A stretch of 64,000 nucleotides of DNA from Parabacteroides gordonii MS-1 = DSM 23371 (GTDB lineage: Bacteria > Bacteroidota > Bacteroidia > Bacteroidales > Tannerellaceae), in NCBI RefSeq assembly GCF_000969825.1, contig NZ_KQ033919.1, forward strand, positions 1,774,173 through 1,838,172. The letters are read 5' to 3'. The position numbers and the translations under genes are program-made. Of the stretch, positions 25,289 to 34,067 are shown one piece after another (position 1 is the first letter of the stretch; each line of letters starts with the position of its first letter). The notes beneath the pieces are model-generated. The model saw only the letters and a list, made by a program, of their open reading frames with translations, was not told where the DNA came from and ran no database searches.

Positions 25289-25376
25289 CGATAATCATGA
25301 GCAAGCTTGTCGATAGCTATGGGCAAGCTTACTCACAACTGTCGACAAGTTTGTTAATAATTATGGGCAACAGATT
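25289..25376. repeat. 22-bp-phased repeat array 2
   Basis: Four 22-bp units: 25289-25310, 25311-25332, 25333-25354 and 25355-25376. Half-units alternate between a CGATAnnnATG-like word and a GGCAAGCTTnn-like word. Located between invertible segment B and the BRO-N gene. The rest of the gap 24997-25538 holds only the hairpin at 25048-25079. Confidence 0.65.
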
Positions 25377-25538
25377 TTATATTGAGGCATCAGCAGAAAG
25401 GTGCTGATCATAAACTATTTAGAATCGACAGACATCTACCTGCAATTATAAAAGTATTTATTCTTTTGTTAATAGATTTTCATCATTATCCATAAAATAA
25501 TCCTATCTTTACAGAGTTAAAAACAAAACCATAACAAT

Positions 25539-26387
25539 ATGACTCACACAAATGCAATCAAGCTCTTTGAAGAAAAGAAAGTTCGTACCCTTTGGGACGA
25601 CGAAACGGAAGAATGGTATTTTTCAATCGTTGATGTTGTAAGTATTCTTACAGAAAGTATTGACGGAAGAAAATATTGGAACAAACTCAAACAGAGATTA
25701 AAAGTTGAAGGTAGTGAGTTGGTGACAAATTGTCGCCAACTGAAATTACAGGCATCTGATGGCAAATTTTATAAGACAGATGTTGCCACCACCGAACAAC
25801 TATTCCGCTTAATTCAAAGTATCCCATCCCCTAAGGCTGAACCATTCAAGTTATGGATCGCCCAAATCGCTAAAGAACGTTTGGATCAGATACAAGATCC
25901 GGAACTATCGATCAATCAGGCTATGCAGGACTATAAACGGTTAGGATATTCGGATAATTGGATCAACCAGCGTCTGAAAAGCATTGAAATACGTAAAGAA
26001 CTCACCGACGAATGGAAACGGCATGGATTGCAGGAAGGGGTACAATTCGCCACGCTCACAGATATTATTTACCAAACATGGGCGGATAAAACAGCAAAAG
26101 AATATAAACAATTTAAAGGGCTGAAGAAAGAGAATTTACGAGATAATATGACTAACACTGAACTAGTGCTTAATATGTTAGCCGAATTGTCAACCACAAA
26201 AATATCAGAAACACAAAATCCTGATACATTCAATGAACATGCCGATGTAGCACGCCGGGGCGGAAATATTGCACGGGATGCCAGACTAAAACTGGAAGAA
26301 GAGACCGGTAAAAAAGTCGTTACCCCCTTAAATGCCAAAGCTGTAATACAATTAAACAGCAATGATGAGAATAACAAAAAAGAATAA
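25539..26387 (+). CDS. BRO-N domain protein (phage antirepressor type)
   Basis: A 282-residue soluble protein. The N-terminal ~110 residues are the BRO-N domain: KVRTLWDDETEEWYFSIVDV, GRKYWNKLKQRL and TDVATTEQLFRLIQSIPSPK. The remainder is helical (SINQAMQDYKRLGYSDNWIN ... RKELTDEWKRHG) and resembles the C-terminal part of DinD-like proteins. BRO-N proteins are found as phage antirepressors and as stand-alone chromosomal genes; the target is unknown. A TATCTTTA box lies about 30 nt upstream. It is the counterpart, at locus B, of the RhuM-type gene at locus A. A hairpin at 26396-26422 follows the gene. Confidence 0.8.
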   Translation: MTHTNAIKLFEEKKVRTLWDDETEEWYFSIVDVVSILTESIDGRKYWNKLKQRLKVEGSELVTNCRQLKLQASDGKFYKTDVATTEQLFRLIQSIPSPKAEPFKLWIAQIAKERLDQIQDPELSINQAMQDYKRLGYSDNWINQRLKSIEIRKELTDEWKRHGLQEGVQFATLTDIIYQTWADKTAKEYKQFKGLKKENLRDNMTNTELVLNMLAELSTTKISETQNPDTFNEHADVARRGGNIARDARLKLEEETGKKVVTPLNAKAVIQLNSNDENNKKE

Positions 26388-26395
26388 TCAATATC

Positions 26396-26422
26396 GAGGA
26401 AGCTGGATCAACCAACTTCCTC
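26396..26422 (+). terminator. Terminator of the BRO-N gene
   Basis: GAGGAAGCTGG pairs with CCAACTTCCTC with one internal mismatch, then TTTATT. It overlaps the last codons of the DUF2339 gene on the other strand. Confidence 0.65.
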
Positions 26423-28744
26423 TTTATTATCCATAAACAACACCTTCTTCAGTTTCTGATACAGGAAAGATAATACCAGCAGGATTACTCCCAACATAAT
26501 AAAGACAATGATCTTCCCGACTGTTGGCAACAACCACAAATCGACAATGACCAGCTTCAGAAGGATAACGCCAAAAACAGCCAAACTGATCATACGCAGA
26601 ACTTTCAGATGCAGACGCATACCAAGCGCCATCTGCACAAAGCCCGCAATACTCAGGGCGATTGAAAGAGCCGCACTCGACTCATTCTGCCAACCGAAAA
26701 GATACAACATATTATGTGCGGCAACTGCAAACAGGATAGTAGAGACAACCGCAATAAACAAGGTCATCCTGTCCGCACTTTTCTGCCGGAAGTTAAACGA
26801 ACGGTAAAACCATTTTCCCAGAAAGAACAGATGGGCAACGACAATAAACAGAGAAGACCATTGCAAGATGGAGAGAGAAGACTCACCACATTCATTCGCC
26901 ACTCGTGAAAGCCAGATAAATAAACCGCCCGAAAATCCTGCCATCACAGCATAAACAACAGAAAAACGTGCCATCGGAAAACGCTTCTTCAACCCGATCA
27001 ATAAAAGTAATAGAGCGAAATTGGTAAATGCCAGGCAAACACAATTACTTAACGGCCCGTCCGTTATATTCCTATAGAAATCGACTATAAATGAAAGATA
27101 AACGATGCCGCAACCCATCAGCAACGAAATAACACTAAAAGGAATATATTTCAGATTCGACGTTTGAGTAAAGAATACCTTCTCCCGCTCCATCAGCCAA
27201 ACGAATACACCAAAAGCCAATCCGGTAAAGATTCCGGTGGCAAATGTTCCATTCCACAGTAGTGGCTGGACAAAGCCATCAGTCAGCACATCCTCCACAT
27301 CCATAAGGAAAGAAACAACCGTCAGGAAAAGAAGCAACTGCGTAAAATAAGCATAGACAGGTTGGCGGAACTTAATGAACAACCAAAGGACAACCACCAT
27401 TTCTGTCGCCCAAAGCAATGTAATAAAACTACCTTGCAGCTGGATAGGTATGCTTATCGAAATAAATGTCAGAAACATGCCTACCAACGCAGTAAACAGA
27501 TAACCGGTTTCCGATTTCTTCCCCCGTATCACATAAGCCAGACAAACATTCACCAAAGCGATAAACATAGTAAACGCCCCCTTAATATTATACGGCAGAT
27601 GCAACTCATGCAGATACCACAAGGCAAAATAAAGATAGATGAAATTATTCAACACAACGATCATCATCAACGGCTGATTAGACTTCTTATTATCCGTACG
27701 CAACACCGAAACGACCGGTAACAGGAATATCAGATAAAATAATGTAGAGAAAAGCAGCAGCTGTATCAATTGCATATTCCCGGCAATATCCAGGTCAGCC
27801 ACCAGCGAATACCCCAACATGATCACATAAGTAGCCACAAAACCGATCACCGGCAATTCTCCCCACTTCTTATAGAGCGACAGCCCGAACATTCCCACAT
27901 TCAGGATCGTTAGATAAGTAAACAGCACCAGATAGTTTCCCATCCCGTTACTAACCAGGAAAGGTGCGATAAACCCACCCACCAAACCGATCACCGCCAG
28001 TTCACGCCGGTTATAAACGACCGACAACAAAGACATCAGCACCGTGAGAACCACCAATATAACAAAAGCGGCTGTCTGGCTGAACAAGCCATAATAATGA
28101 TAAGCCATCGCCACCGTCACATAGAAGATGGCAAATGCACCACCCGCCAGCAGAGAACTGAATGTACGATAAGTATTTTTCAGTCTCTGCGACAAGACCA
28201 GTAATCCGCCACCAACTACAAAACCCAATACCGTACGGAAAACTTCATTGATCCAATTCTTATCGATCGCATATTTAACGAACAATCCCATGCCGACCAC
28301 CAATACAAGGATACCGATCTTCCCGAACAGATTCTCTCCGATATACTTCTCATAATCGACTTTCTTTTTCTCCTTAACCAGCCCAAAGGGTTTGATGACA
28401 GGCTGTGGAACGACCTTCTTCTTTTCCGGTTGTACTTCGGCAACCGCTCCACTCACCATCTCTTTCTGTAAGTATTCGGTAGCGACTTCTACAGGAACCT
28501 CAACAGGCACCTCAATAACAAGCGGCACCAATTCCTCCACGACAGTCTTTTCCGGCATCTCTTCCGTCAATTCCGTCACACTTGTCGTTTCCGGCCGTTT
28601 TATCTCTTCCAGCCGAGACTCCACCAGCTTTTTCAGACTATAAATATCTTTCCGGAGAGCATCCGTGTGAGCATTCATCTTACTTATATGTGAATACAAG
28701 CTGACCCAGACGACAACGATCAGTACAACAAGTAGAAATTCCAT
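26408..28744 (-). CDS. DUF2339 multi-pass membrane protein
   Basis: A 778-residue inner-membrane protein. An N-terminal hydrophobic segment (MEFLLVVLIVVVWVSLYSHI) is followed by a short coiled-coil-like stretch (residues ~25-50) and a proline-, valine- and glutamate-rich linker. Then comes the conserved DUF2339 start YEKYIGENLFGKIGILVLVV (about 136-155) and some twenty hydrophobic segments to the end. Function is unknown; the family is found singly in many bacteria. The start codon is ATG 28744. It is on the same strand as the upstream HTH gene but separated by its own gap of 45 bp. Confidence 0.8.
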   Translation of the reverse strand: MEFLLVVLIVVVWVSLYSHISKMNAHTDALRKDIYSLKKLVESRLEEIKRPETTSVTELTEEMPEKTVVEELVPLVIEVPVEVPVEVATEYLQKEMVSGAVAEVQPEKKKVVPQPVIKPFGLVKEKKKVDYEKYIGENLFGKIGILVLVVGMGLFVKYAIDKNWINEVFRTVLGFVVGGGLLVLSQRLKNTYRTFSSLLAGGAFAIFYVTVAMAYHYYGLFSQTAAFVILVVLTVLMSLLSVVYNRRELAVIGLVGGFIAPFLVSNGMGNYLVLFTYLTILNVGMFGLSLYKKWGELPVIGFVATYVIMLGYSLVADLDIAGNMQLIQLLLFSTLFYLIFLLPVVSVLRTDNKKSNQPLMMIVVLNNFIYLYFALWYLHELHLPYNIKGAFTMFIALVNVCLAYVIRGKKSETGYLFTALVGMFLTFISISIPIQLQGSFITLLWATEMVVVLWLFIKFRQPVYAYFTQLLLFLTVVSFLMDVEDVLTDGFVQPLLWNGTFATGIFTGLAFGVFVWLMEREKVFFTQTSNLKYIPFSVISLLMGCGIVYLSFIVDFYRNITDGPLSNCVCLAFTNFALLLLLIGLKKRFPMARFSVVYAVMAGFSGGLFIWLSRVANECGESSLSILQWSSLFIVVAHLFFLGKWFYRSFNFRQKSADRMTLFIAVVSTILFAVAAHNMLYLFGWQNESSAALSIALSIAGFVQMALGMRLHLKVLRMISLAVFGVILLKLVIVDLWLLPTVGKIIVFIMLGVILLVLSFLYQKLKKVLFMDNKEEVG

Positions 28745-28789
28745 AACGTTATATTTAAAGACCGTGCCTAAGATACGGATTTATTTGGA

Positions 28790-29755
28790 TTACAGGCTAC
28801 CAATGATCATTCTTTGCTTCTCAAAGAACAAAATCCGCTGCTTTTCTCCACTGACAGAGATCATGGTTGACGATTTCAGCAATGCTTGCATCCAGTTATG
28901 AAATATCTCATACGCCTTCTCATCCAGCGAGACAACCGAGTTCAGTATAAATGCCCGGATCATGCTGATACGCATTTTTTTAGTCTCCAGATAACTATAA
29001 CTGGCATCAAAATTAATATTGGAAACATAGATCTGTATCGGATTGCCGGTTTCACTATACGTCCCCCTGGAAGCAAGCGTTTCCATATAGTTAAGGAAAT
29101 GCATCAACTCTTGTTTTAGCTTCCGGACATCTTCCGGATCAATCAACCGGATACTACTGTAATACAATATATCATTCACAATATACTGAAAGATCAAAGG
29201 ATCCCAAACATGAACCGTTTTCCTGACATGCCTGGATTCTATAGCCGTAACACGTTGAACAGCCAGCAATTTCTCAGCCGTTTCAATATCTCTGAAATGA
29301 ACAGTCTTGTCCGAATGACCATACTGGTTATACCATTTGAATAAATAAAAGCGGGTGATGTATTCATAATCCAACAAAAAAATAGAGGGTAGAACGTTCA
29401 TACATTCCACACTACAGGATGTCGGATCTTCCCGTGCTTCCTGCAACCGTTCGTTATACAGTCCCCACATCTTGTAGTCGTCTTCAATTGGCTCTACATA
29501 CTCCACCAGACTCAGCTGATAAGGACGGCTCTTAGCCGAGTGTGCTCCGACCAGATTATCCAACGAGATCCCTAGTTTATGGGAGATTGACGCAATCTCA
29601 GCAAAAGAGAAAGCAACATCGCCCCTCATACGGCGGTAAACAGCTTCTTTTTCCAGGCGCAATAAATCAACCAATGTGTTAGTTAAAGTTGCTTTGTGTG
29701 GTATCTTCTCTCTGATTGCGCCAACGAACTTTTCGTGAATCAGGTCTTTACTCAT
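28790..29755 (-). CDS. Uncharacterised protein with N-terminal helix-turn-helix
   Basis: A 321-residue cytoplasmic protein. I start it at ATG 29755 (MSKDLIHEKFV) because the longer frame from 29779 begins in an unlikely hydrophobic tail. Residues ~20-60 (LVDLLRLEKEAVYRRMRGDV ... FAEIASISHKLGISLDNLVG) look like a BetR/Cro-type helix-turn-helix. The rest is a helical domain with several aromatic patches, of a kind common in Bacteroidales and with no function I know. It is divergent from the PfkB-type kinase gene at 29861, with their promoters in the shared 105-bp gap. Confidence 0.65.
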   Translation of the reverse strand: MSKDLIHEKFVGAIREKIPHKATLTNTLVDLLRLEKEAVYRRMRGDVAFSFAEIASISHKLGISLDNLVGAHSAKSRPYQLSLVEYVEPIEDDYKMWGLYNERLQEAREDPTSCSVECMNVLPSIFLLDYEYITRFYLFKWYNQYGHSDKTVHFRDIETAEKLLAVQRVTAIESRHVRKTVHVWDPLIFQYIVNDILYYSSIRLIDPEDVRKLKQELMHFLNYMETLASRGTYSETGNPIQIYVSNINFDASYSYLETKKMRISMIRAFILNSVVSLDEKAYEIFHNWMQALLKSSTMISVSGEKQRILFFEKQRMIIGSL

Positions 29756-29832
29756 AACCACAATTTTAATGATTGTCAATAGACAAAAATAATAAAAATA
29801 AAGAAGTAGTTCCTATCAGTGGCAATTTTGAC

Positions 29833-29840
29833 TACTTTTG
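29833..29840 (+). promoter_or_regulatory. -7 box for the PfkB-type kinase gene
   Basis: TACTTTTG 20 nt upstream of the ATG at 29861; matches TAnnTTTG. Confidence 0.5.
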
Positions 29841-29860
29841 TATAATAAACAATCAATAAT

Positions 29861-30778
29861 ATGCATGATCTTTGCTGTATCGGGCACATCACACTGGATA
29901 AGATAGTGACCCCTAAAAATACTGTACACATGGCGGGAGGAACCGCATTTTATTTCTCCCACGCGATTAAACATTTCAACGATATAGATTATACGCTGAT
30001 AACTGCTCTTGCCGAGTCTGAAATGAAAGAGGTCGACAGATTGCGGTCGGAAGGAATCGACGTAGCTGTTATGCCCAGTAAACATTCCGTTTATTTCGAA
30101 AATATCTATGGAGAGAATCAGGATAACCGTACGCAGCGGGTGTTGGCCAAAGCCGATCCTTTCACTATCGATTACCTGAAAGAGGTGGAAGCAAAAATAT
30201 TCCATCTGGGTAGCCTGCTGGCTGACGACTTTTCGCTGGATGTAGTCAAATACATGGCAACCAAAGGGTTTGTTTCGGCCGACTCACAGGGATATCTGCG
30301 CGAAGTAAGAGACAAGAATGTTTATGCAACCGACTGGATCGGAAAAGAAGAAGCCCTGAAATATATCCATTTCTTAAAAGCGAACGAGCTTGAAATGGTG
30401 GCATTGACCGGGTATTCGGATGTAGCCAGCGCCGCAAAGCAGTTATACGACTGGGGAGTAAAAGAGGTGCTGATCACTTTGGGAAGTCTGGGATCTGTTA
30501 TTTATGATGGCGATACATTCTATAAAATACCCGCCTATAAACCCCGGGAAGTAGTTGACGCTACCGGATGTGGCGATACATACATGACCGGATACCTGTA
30601 CCAACGCGCCAAAGGTGCCGGCATAGAAGAGGCAGGTCGCTTCGCTGCTGCCATGTCGACCATCAAGATCGAAGCATCAGGGCCCTTCAGCGGAAGCAAA
30701 GAAGATATCATCCGCTGCATGGAGACGGCGGAACAAAGGTATGAGGATACTGTCTGCATTAATTCCCCACACAAATAA
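29861..30778 (+). CDS. PfkB family sugar/nucleoside kinase
   Basis: A 305-residue cytoplasmic ribokinase-fold kinase. It has the N-terminal GG of the substrate lid (HMAGGTAFYFSHA) and the C-terminal signature VVDATGCGDTYMTGYLYQRA with the catalytic Asp at about 239. The substrate cannot be read from sequence; inositol, nucleoside or sugar substrates are all possible. The last codons (NSPHK) are encoded by the first unit of repeat array 3, so the natural C-terminus may have been changed by the repeat. Confidence 0.85.
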   Translation: MHDLCCIGHITLDKIVTPKNTVHMAGGTAFYFSHAIKHFNDIDYTLITALAESEMKEVDRLRSEGIDVAVMPSKHSVYFENIYGENQDNRTQRVLAKADPFTIDYLKEVEAKIFHLGSLLADDFSLDVVKYMATKGFVSADSQGYLREVRDKNVYATDWIGKEEALKYIHFLKANELEMVALTGYSDVASAAKQLYDWGVKEVLITLGSLGSVIYDGDTFYKIPAYKPREVVDATGCGDTYMTGYLYQRAKGAGIEEAGRFAAAMSTIKIEASGPFSGSKEDIIRCMETAEQRYEDTVCINSPHK

Positions 30779-30849
30779 AAATTATGGGGAATTTTCCCCA
30801 GCAATGGTGGGAATAATCCCCATTGCAATGGGGAAAAATACCCATTCTA
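30762..30849. repeat. 22-bp-phased repeat array 3
   Basis: Four 22-bp units: 30762-30783, 30784-30805, 30806-30827, 30828-30849. Half-units alternate between ATGGGGAAnnn and TCCCCATTnnA words, so each unit is itself a near palindrome. It begins inside the 3' end of the PfkB-type gene and ends 20 bp before the MFS gene stop. Confidence 0.75.
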
Positions 30850-30869
30850 AGGGAAGTAAAATAGCCGAG

Positions 30870-32084
30870 TTACTTAAACGCCTTACTAAACGTTGTCATC
30901 AACAGGATGCAAAGCCCTAAAAGTCCTACCACCATATAAGCATACTCCATATTGAATGCCTGCGAGATTGCGCCGATCAGAAGCGGTGCGATCAGCGATC
31001 CGATAAAACTGATGCTGGACAGAATAGTCAGAGCAATACCGACCGGCGTCTTAGACTTCGCGCCGACCAGACTATAAATAGTAGGAACCATACTGGAAAT
31101 ACCCAACCCAACGAGCATAAAACCCAATGAGTTTACGATCACCTTCAATGCCATCGAATCAAAACGACTTCCCAACAGGGCCGAAATAAAGAATCCGATA
31201 AAAATAAAGGCACCGGACAACTGTAACACTCGTTGCTTACCTAATATCCGATATGCATAATTTGCCAGGAAACGCCCTACCGTCATCATCACCATAAAGA
31301 CAAGAAATCCGATCTGTAACGATTTAGGCACCTGCAGGACCGATTCAAAATAGACCCCGCTCCAGTCAAACATCGCACTTTCCACTATCAAGGCAAATAA
31401 ACCCACCAGTCCCAACTTGATAAGCAGCATTTCCGGTCGCCGGATATATTTCCACTTTTCCGATGATTCTTCTTTCACGACCGCTTCTTCTGCCTGTTCC
31501 TCAGACGTATCTTCCTGCAAGTATCTACGTCCAATCATCGTTATAAAAAGAATAATCACCGCAATCATCGTAAAATGCCAGAAAGGAGTGATACCCGAAA
31601 TAATCATAATAAAACCGATCAGTGCCCCCATACAGGCCGCCAGGCTCCAACCTCCGTGAAAGGAAGCCATGATTGTCCGCCCATAAAAACGTTCAATGCC
31701 GATCCCCTGTGTATTCAGCGAAATATCGCACAAATTCCAGAACACCCCGAAAGAGAAAAGGCATACCCCCAACATATAAATATTCACTGCCGTCCCGATA
31801 GCAAACAGCGAAAGAGCATATCCCATAATACTGACCTGCACCATAATCCGGCTTCCCAGTTTCGACACCAGATAACCGGCCAGCGGAATCGCTATGAACT
31901 TTCCGACCGGAATCATAAACAACACCATTCCCCAATAGAGAGCATCATTTACAGTAAAAAGTTCCTTTATATCAGGAATACGGCTCGCCCAACTGGAAAA
32001 GCAAAGTCCCTGAGCAAGAAAGAAGGAAAGAACAGCATAACGTATATGTTCTTTCGGGTAAGCGACATGGTTATTAGAATACAT
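30870..32084 (-). CDS. MFS transporter
   Basis: A 404-residue inner-membrane transporter with twelve predicted transmembrane segments in two halves and a charged central loop (RYLQEDTSEEQAEEAVVKEE). The N-terminus LCFSSWASRIPDIKELF matches the YbjJ/FucP-like MFS group found in Bacteroidales, whose substrates are mostly unknown. I start it at ATG 32084 (MYSNNHVAYP) because the longer frame from 32144 would add a non-family hydrophobic tail. It converges on the PfkB-type gene with repeat array 3 between. Confidence 0.8.
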   Translation of the reverse strand: MYSNNHVAYPKEHIRYAVLSFFLAQGLCFSSWASRIPDIKELFTVNDALYWGMVLFMIPVGKFIAIPLAGYLVSKLGSRIMVQVSIMGYALSLFAIGTAVNIYMLGVCLFSFGVFWNLCDISLNTQGIGIERFYGRTIMASFHGGWSLAACMGALIGFIMIISGITPFWHFTMIAVIILFITMIGRRYLQEDTSEEQAEEAVVKEESSEKWKYIRRPEMLLIKLGLVGLFALIVESAMFDWSGVYFESVLQVPKSLQIGFLVFMVMMTVGRFLANYAYRILGKQRVLQLSGAFIFIGFFISALLGSRFDSMALKVIVNSLGFMLVGLGISSMVPTIYSLVGAKSKTPVGIALTILSSISFIGSLIAPLLIGAISQAFNMEYAYMVVGLLGLCILLMTTFSKAFK

Positions 32085-32258
32085 TTTATTAGCTATTGAT
32101 TGAATGTTTAAAAGTAAATATATTTTCTTTATCCGGATATGCATTCTTGCGGAAAAACACTTTTTTCAATTATTCTTTCTCCCTCGATGCAGCCTTTTTG
32201 CAATTCCCTACATCTAATTAGTCGTACATAATTTATTAACATTAAAATAATAAGAAAG

Positions 32259-32813
32259 ATGAAGAAGACGTTGAAATGGTCGCTTGTGATGATGTTAGCT
32301 GTATTTGGTTTAACCTTTGCATCTTGTAGTGATGATGACGATGAGACACCTACTGTACCGACAGTGGAAGATGTAAATGGTGAATTTTCTGGTAAGATGA
32401 CTTATGCAATGGCTAAAGCTGCTGCTGAAGAAGGAACAACACTGGACTTGACAGTAAAGAATGATTCTGTTAACTTTCAAGAATTTCCTTTTGAGCCATT
32501 AGTGAAAGCGATTATCACTGATGAAGCTGCTGCTGAAGCTATTATCAAAGCTATCGGAACATTAGAGTATAAAATCAACTACACTGCAGTCATGAATGCA
32601 GCAAACGATTCAGTTGTGATGACTTTGAAACCGGAACCGTTAACAATTGCTGCCGCTGCTGTTGAAGTTACTATTGAAGCTGAAACAGCATCTTATGCAA
32701 TCAAAGACAAGAACCTAAAGTTCAATTTGAAAGCTGCAAAAGTAAAAGTAGCAGGAAATGATTTCGCTACTTGGGCTCCGATCGATCTGTCATTCGACAT
32801 GAAGAAGAAGTAA
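32259..32813 (+). CDS. Small secreted lipoprotein (DUF4840-like)
   Basis: A 184-residue lipoprotein. MKKTLKWSLVMMLAVFGLTF precedes the lipobox FASC with Cys at 23, followed by an acidic SDDDDET stretch typical of Bacteroidota surface-exported lipoproteins. The mature part is β-rich (VNGEFSGKMTYAM, LDLTVKNDSVNFQEFP, NDSVVMTLKPEPLTI) and resembles DUF4840 proteins. Function unknown. It stands alone with a strong terminator at 32837-32877. Confidence 0.7.
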   Translation: MKKTLKWSLVMMLAVFGLTFASCSDDDDETPTVPTVEDVNGEFSGKMTYAMAKAAAEEGTTLDLTVKNDSVNFQEFPFEPLVKAIITDEAAAEAIIKAIGTLEYKINYTAVMNAANDSVVMTLKPEPLTIAAAAVEVTIEAETASYAIKDKNLKFNLKAAKVKVAGNDFATWAPIDLSFDMKKK

Positions 32814-32836
32814 TTCAGAAATAGTACGATCTATAT

Positions 32837-32877
32837 AAAAAGGAGAATGTTCCCGATGTGAGACATTCTCCTTTTTT
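32837..32877. terminator. Bidirectional terminator
   Basis: AAAAAGGAGAATGT (32837-32850) pairs with ACATTCTCCTTTTT (32863-32876), with T-runs on both sides. It serves the lipoprotein gene on the plus strand and the uvrA-alcohol dehydrogenase pair on the minus strand. Confidence 0.85.
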
Positions 32878-32920
32878 ATTTTCCTATAACCTTTACTCTC
32901 TCAAGAGTAGAAAAGATTTC

Positions 32921-34063
32921 TTATTTACAATTCTCCAAAATCTGTTTAGCCACAGCCCCCGTTACATTTCCGGCATCACCGTAAGCTACATTGGCGGCAT
33001 TGAAGCGGCGTTCGATCTCTTTGATCGTTTCATCACCGATATTTTCTTCACCCAGACGGGTAGACAATCCCAGGCTGCGGAAGAACTCTTCCGTCTTTTG
33101 GATGGCCTGATCGACGCGTTCGTCCACCAAGCCTTCGGTAATACCCCAGACACGTTCGCCATACTGAAGGATTTTATCTTGTTTCTGCTGGCGGAGAGTA
33201 CGTAAAGTACCCGGGAAAACGATCGCCAGCGTTGCACCATGCGTCAAGCCATGCAAAGCAGTCAGTTCGTGACCGATCATGTGGGTAGCCCAATCCTGGG
33301 TGACACCCATGGCTATAAAACCATTCAACGCCATAGTGGCAGAAAGCATAAAGTCAGCCATCACATTATAATCCTGCTGATTTGCTTTGATCTTAGGAGC
33401 GATCTCAACTACAGTGCTCAAGATACTTTCCGCCCAACGATCCATCAGGCGCGACTGACCCGTTGTCGTCATATACTGCTCCATTACATGCACGAATGTA
33501 TCAGCCAGACCGCAGGCGATCTGATGAGCAGGCAAGGTAAAGGTCGTTTCCGGATCGAGGATAGAGAATACCGGGTAGTTACTATAAAACGGATACTTCT
33601 CTTTCGTTTCATGGCGAGAGATCACCGCCCCGTTATTCATTTCCGATCCCGTAGCCGGCAAGGTAAGCACAGCCCCCATCGGGATAGTATCTTTAGCAGC
33701 ACCTCTCTTCACCAGATCCCAGGCATCACCGTCATACAGTAATCCGGCGGAGATCAGCTTGGTTCCGTCGAGCACCGAGCCACCGCCCACGGCCAGCAGA
33801 AAATCTACGTTCTTCTCTTTACCCAAAGCGATGGCCTTACGTAATGTTTCGATGGAAGGATTCGGTTCAATCCCCCAGAACTCCACATACTCCCGTCCTT
33901 CCAGGGCTTTTATCACCTGGTCGTACACGCCGTTTTTCTTCACGCTACCACCACCGAAAGTGATCATAATACGTTTACCGGCGGGAATAGCTTTGCTTAA
34001 TTCCGCGATCATCCCTTTTCCGAAGATCAATCGGGTAGGATTCTGAAACTTGAAGTTGTTCAT
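32921..34063 (-). CDS. Iron-containing alcohol dehydrogenase (YqhD type)
   Basis: A 380-residue cytoplasmic oxidoreductase that reduces aldehydes with NAD(P)H. It has the nucleotide-binding GGGSVLDGTKLISAGL, and the metal-ligand regions GLADTFVHVMEQY (Asp, His) and HGLTHGATLAIV (His). Similarity is to the YqhD/butanol dehydrogenase group. It starts four bases after the uvrA stop and so is co-transcribed with uvrA, an unusual partner; aldehyde removal during DNA damage is a possible but untested link. Confidence 0.88.
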   Translation of the reverse strand: MNNFKFQNPTRLIFGKGMIAELSKAIPAGKRIMITFGGGSVKKNGVYDQVIKALEGREYVEFWGIEPNPSIETLRKAIALGKEKNVDFLLAVGGGSVLDGTKLISAGLLYDGDAWDLVKRGAAKDTIPMGAVLTLPATGSEMNNGAVISRHETKEKYPFYSNYPVFSILDPETTFTLPAHQIACGLADTFVHVMEQYMTTTGQSRLMDRWAESILSTVVEIAPKIKANQQDYNVMADFMLSATMALNGFIAMGVTQDWATHMIGHELTALHGLTHGATLAIVFPGTLRTLRQQKQDKILQYGERVWGITEGLVDERVDQAIQKTEEFFRSLGLSTRLGEENIGDETIKEIERRFNAANVAYGDAGNVTGAVAKQILENCK

Positions 34064-34067
34064 AGCT

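Noticed and set aside
25197-25407. Short plus-strand frame over array 2
   Set aside because: Its sequence is set by the 22-bp repeat and it has no start context.
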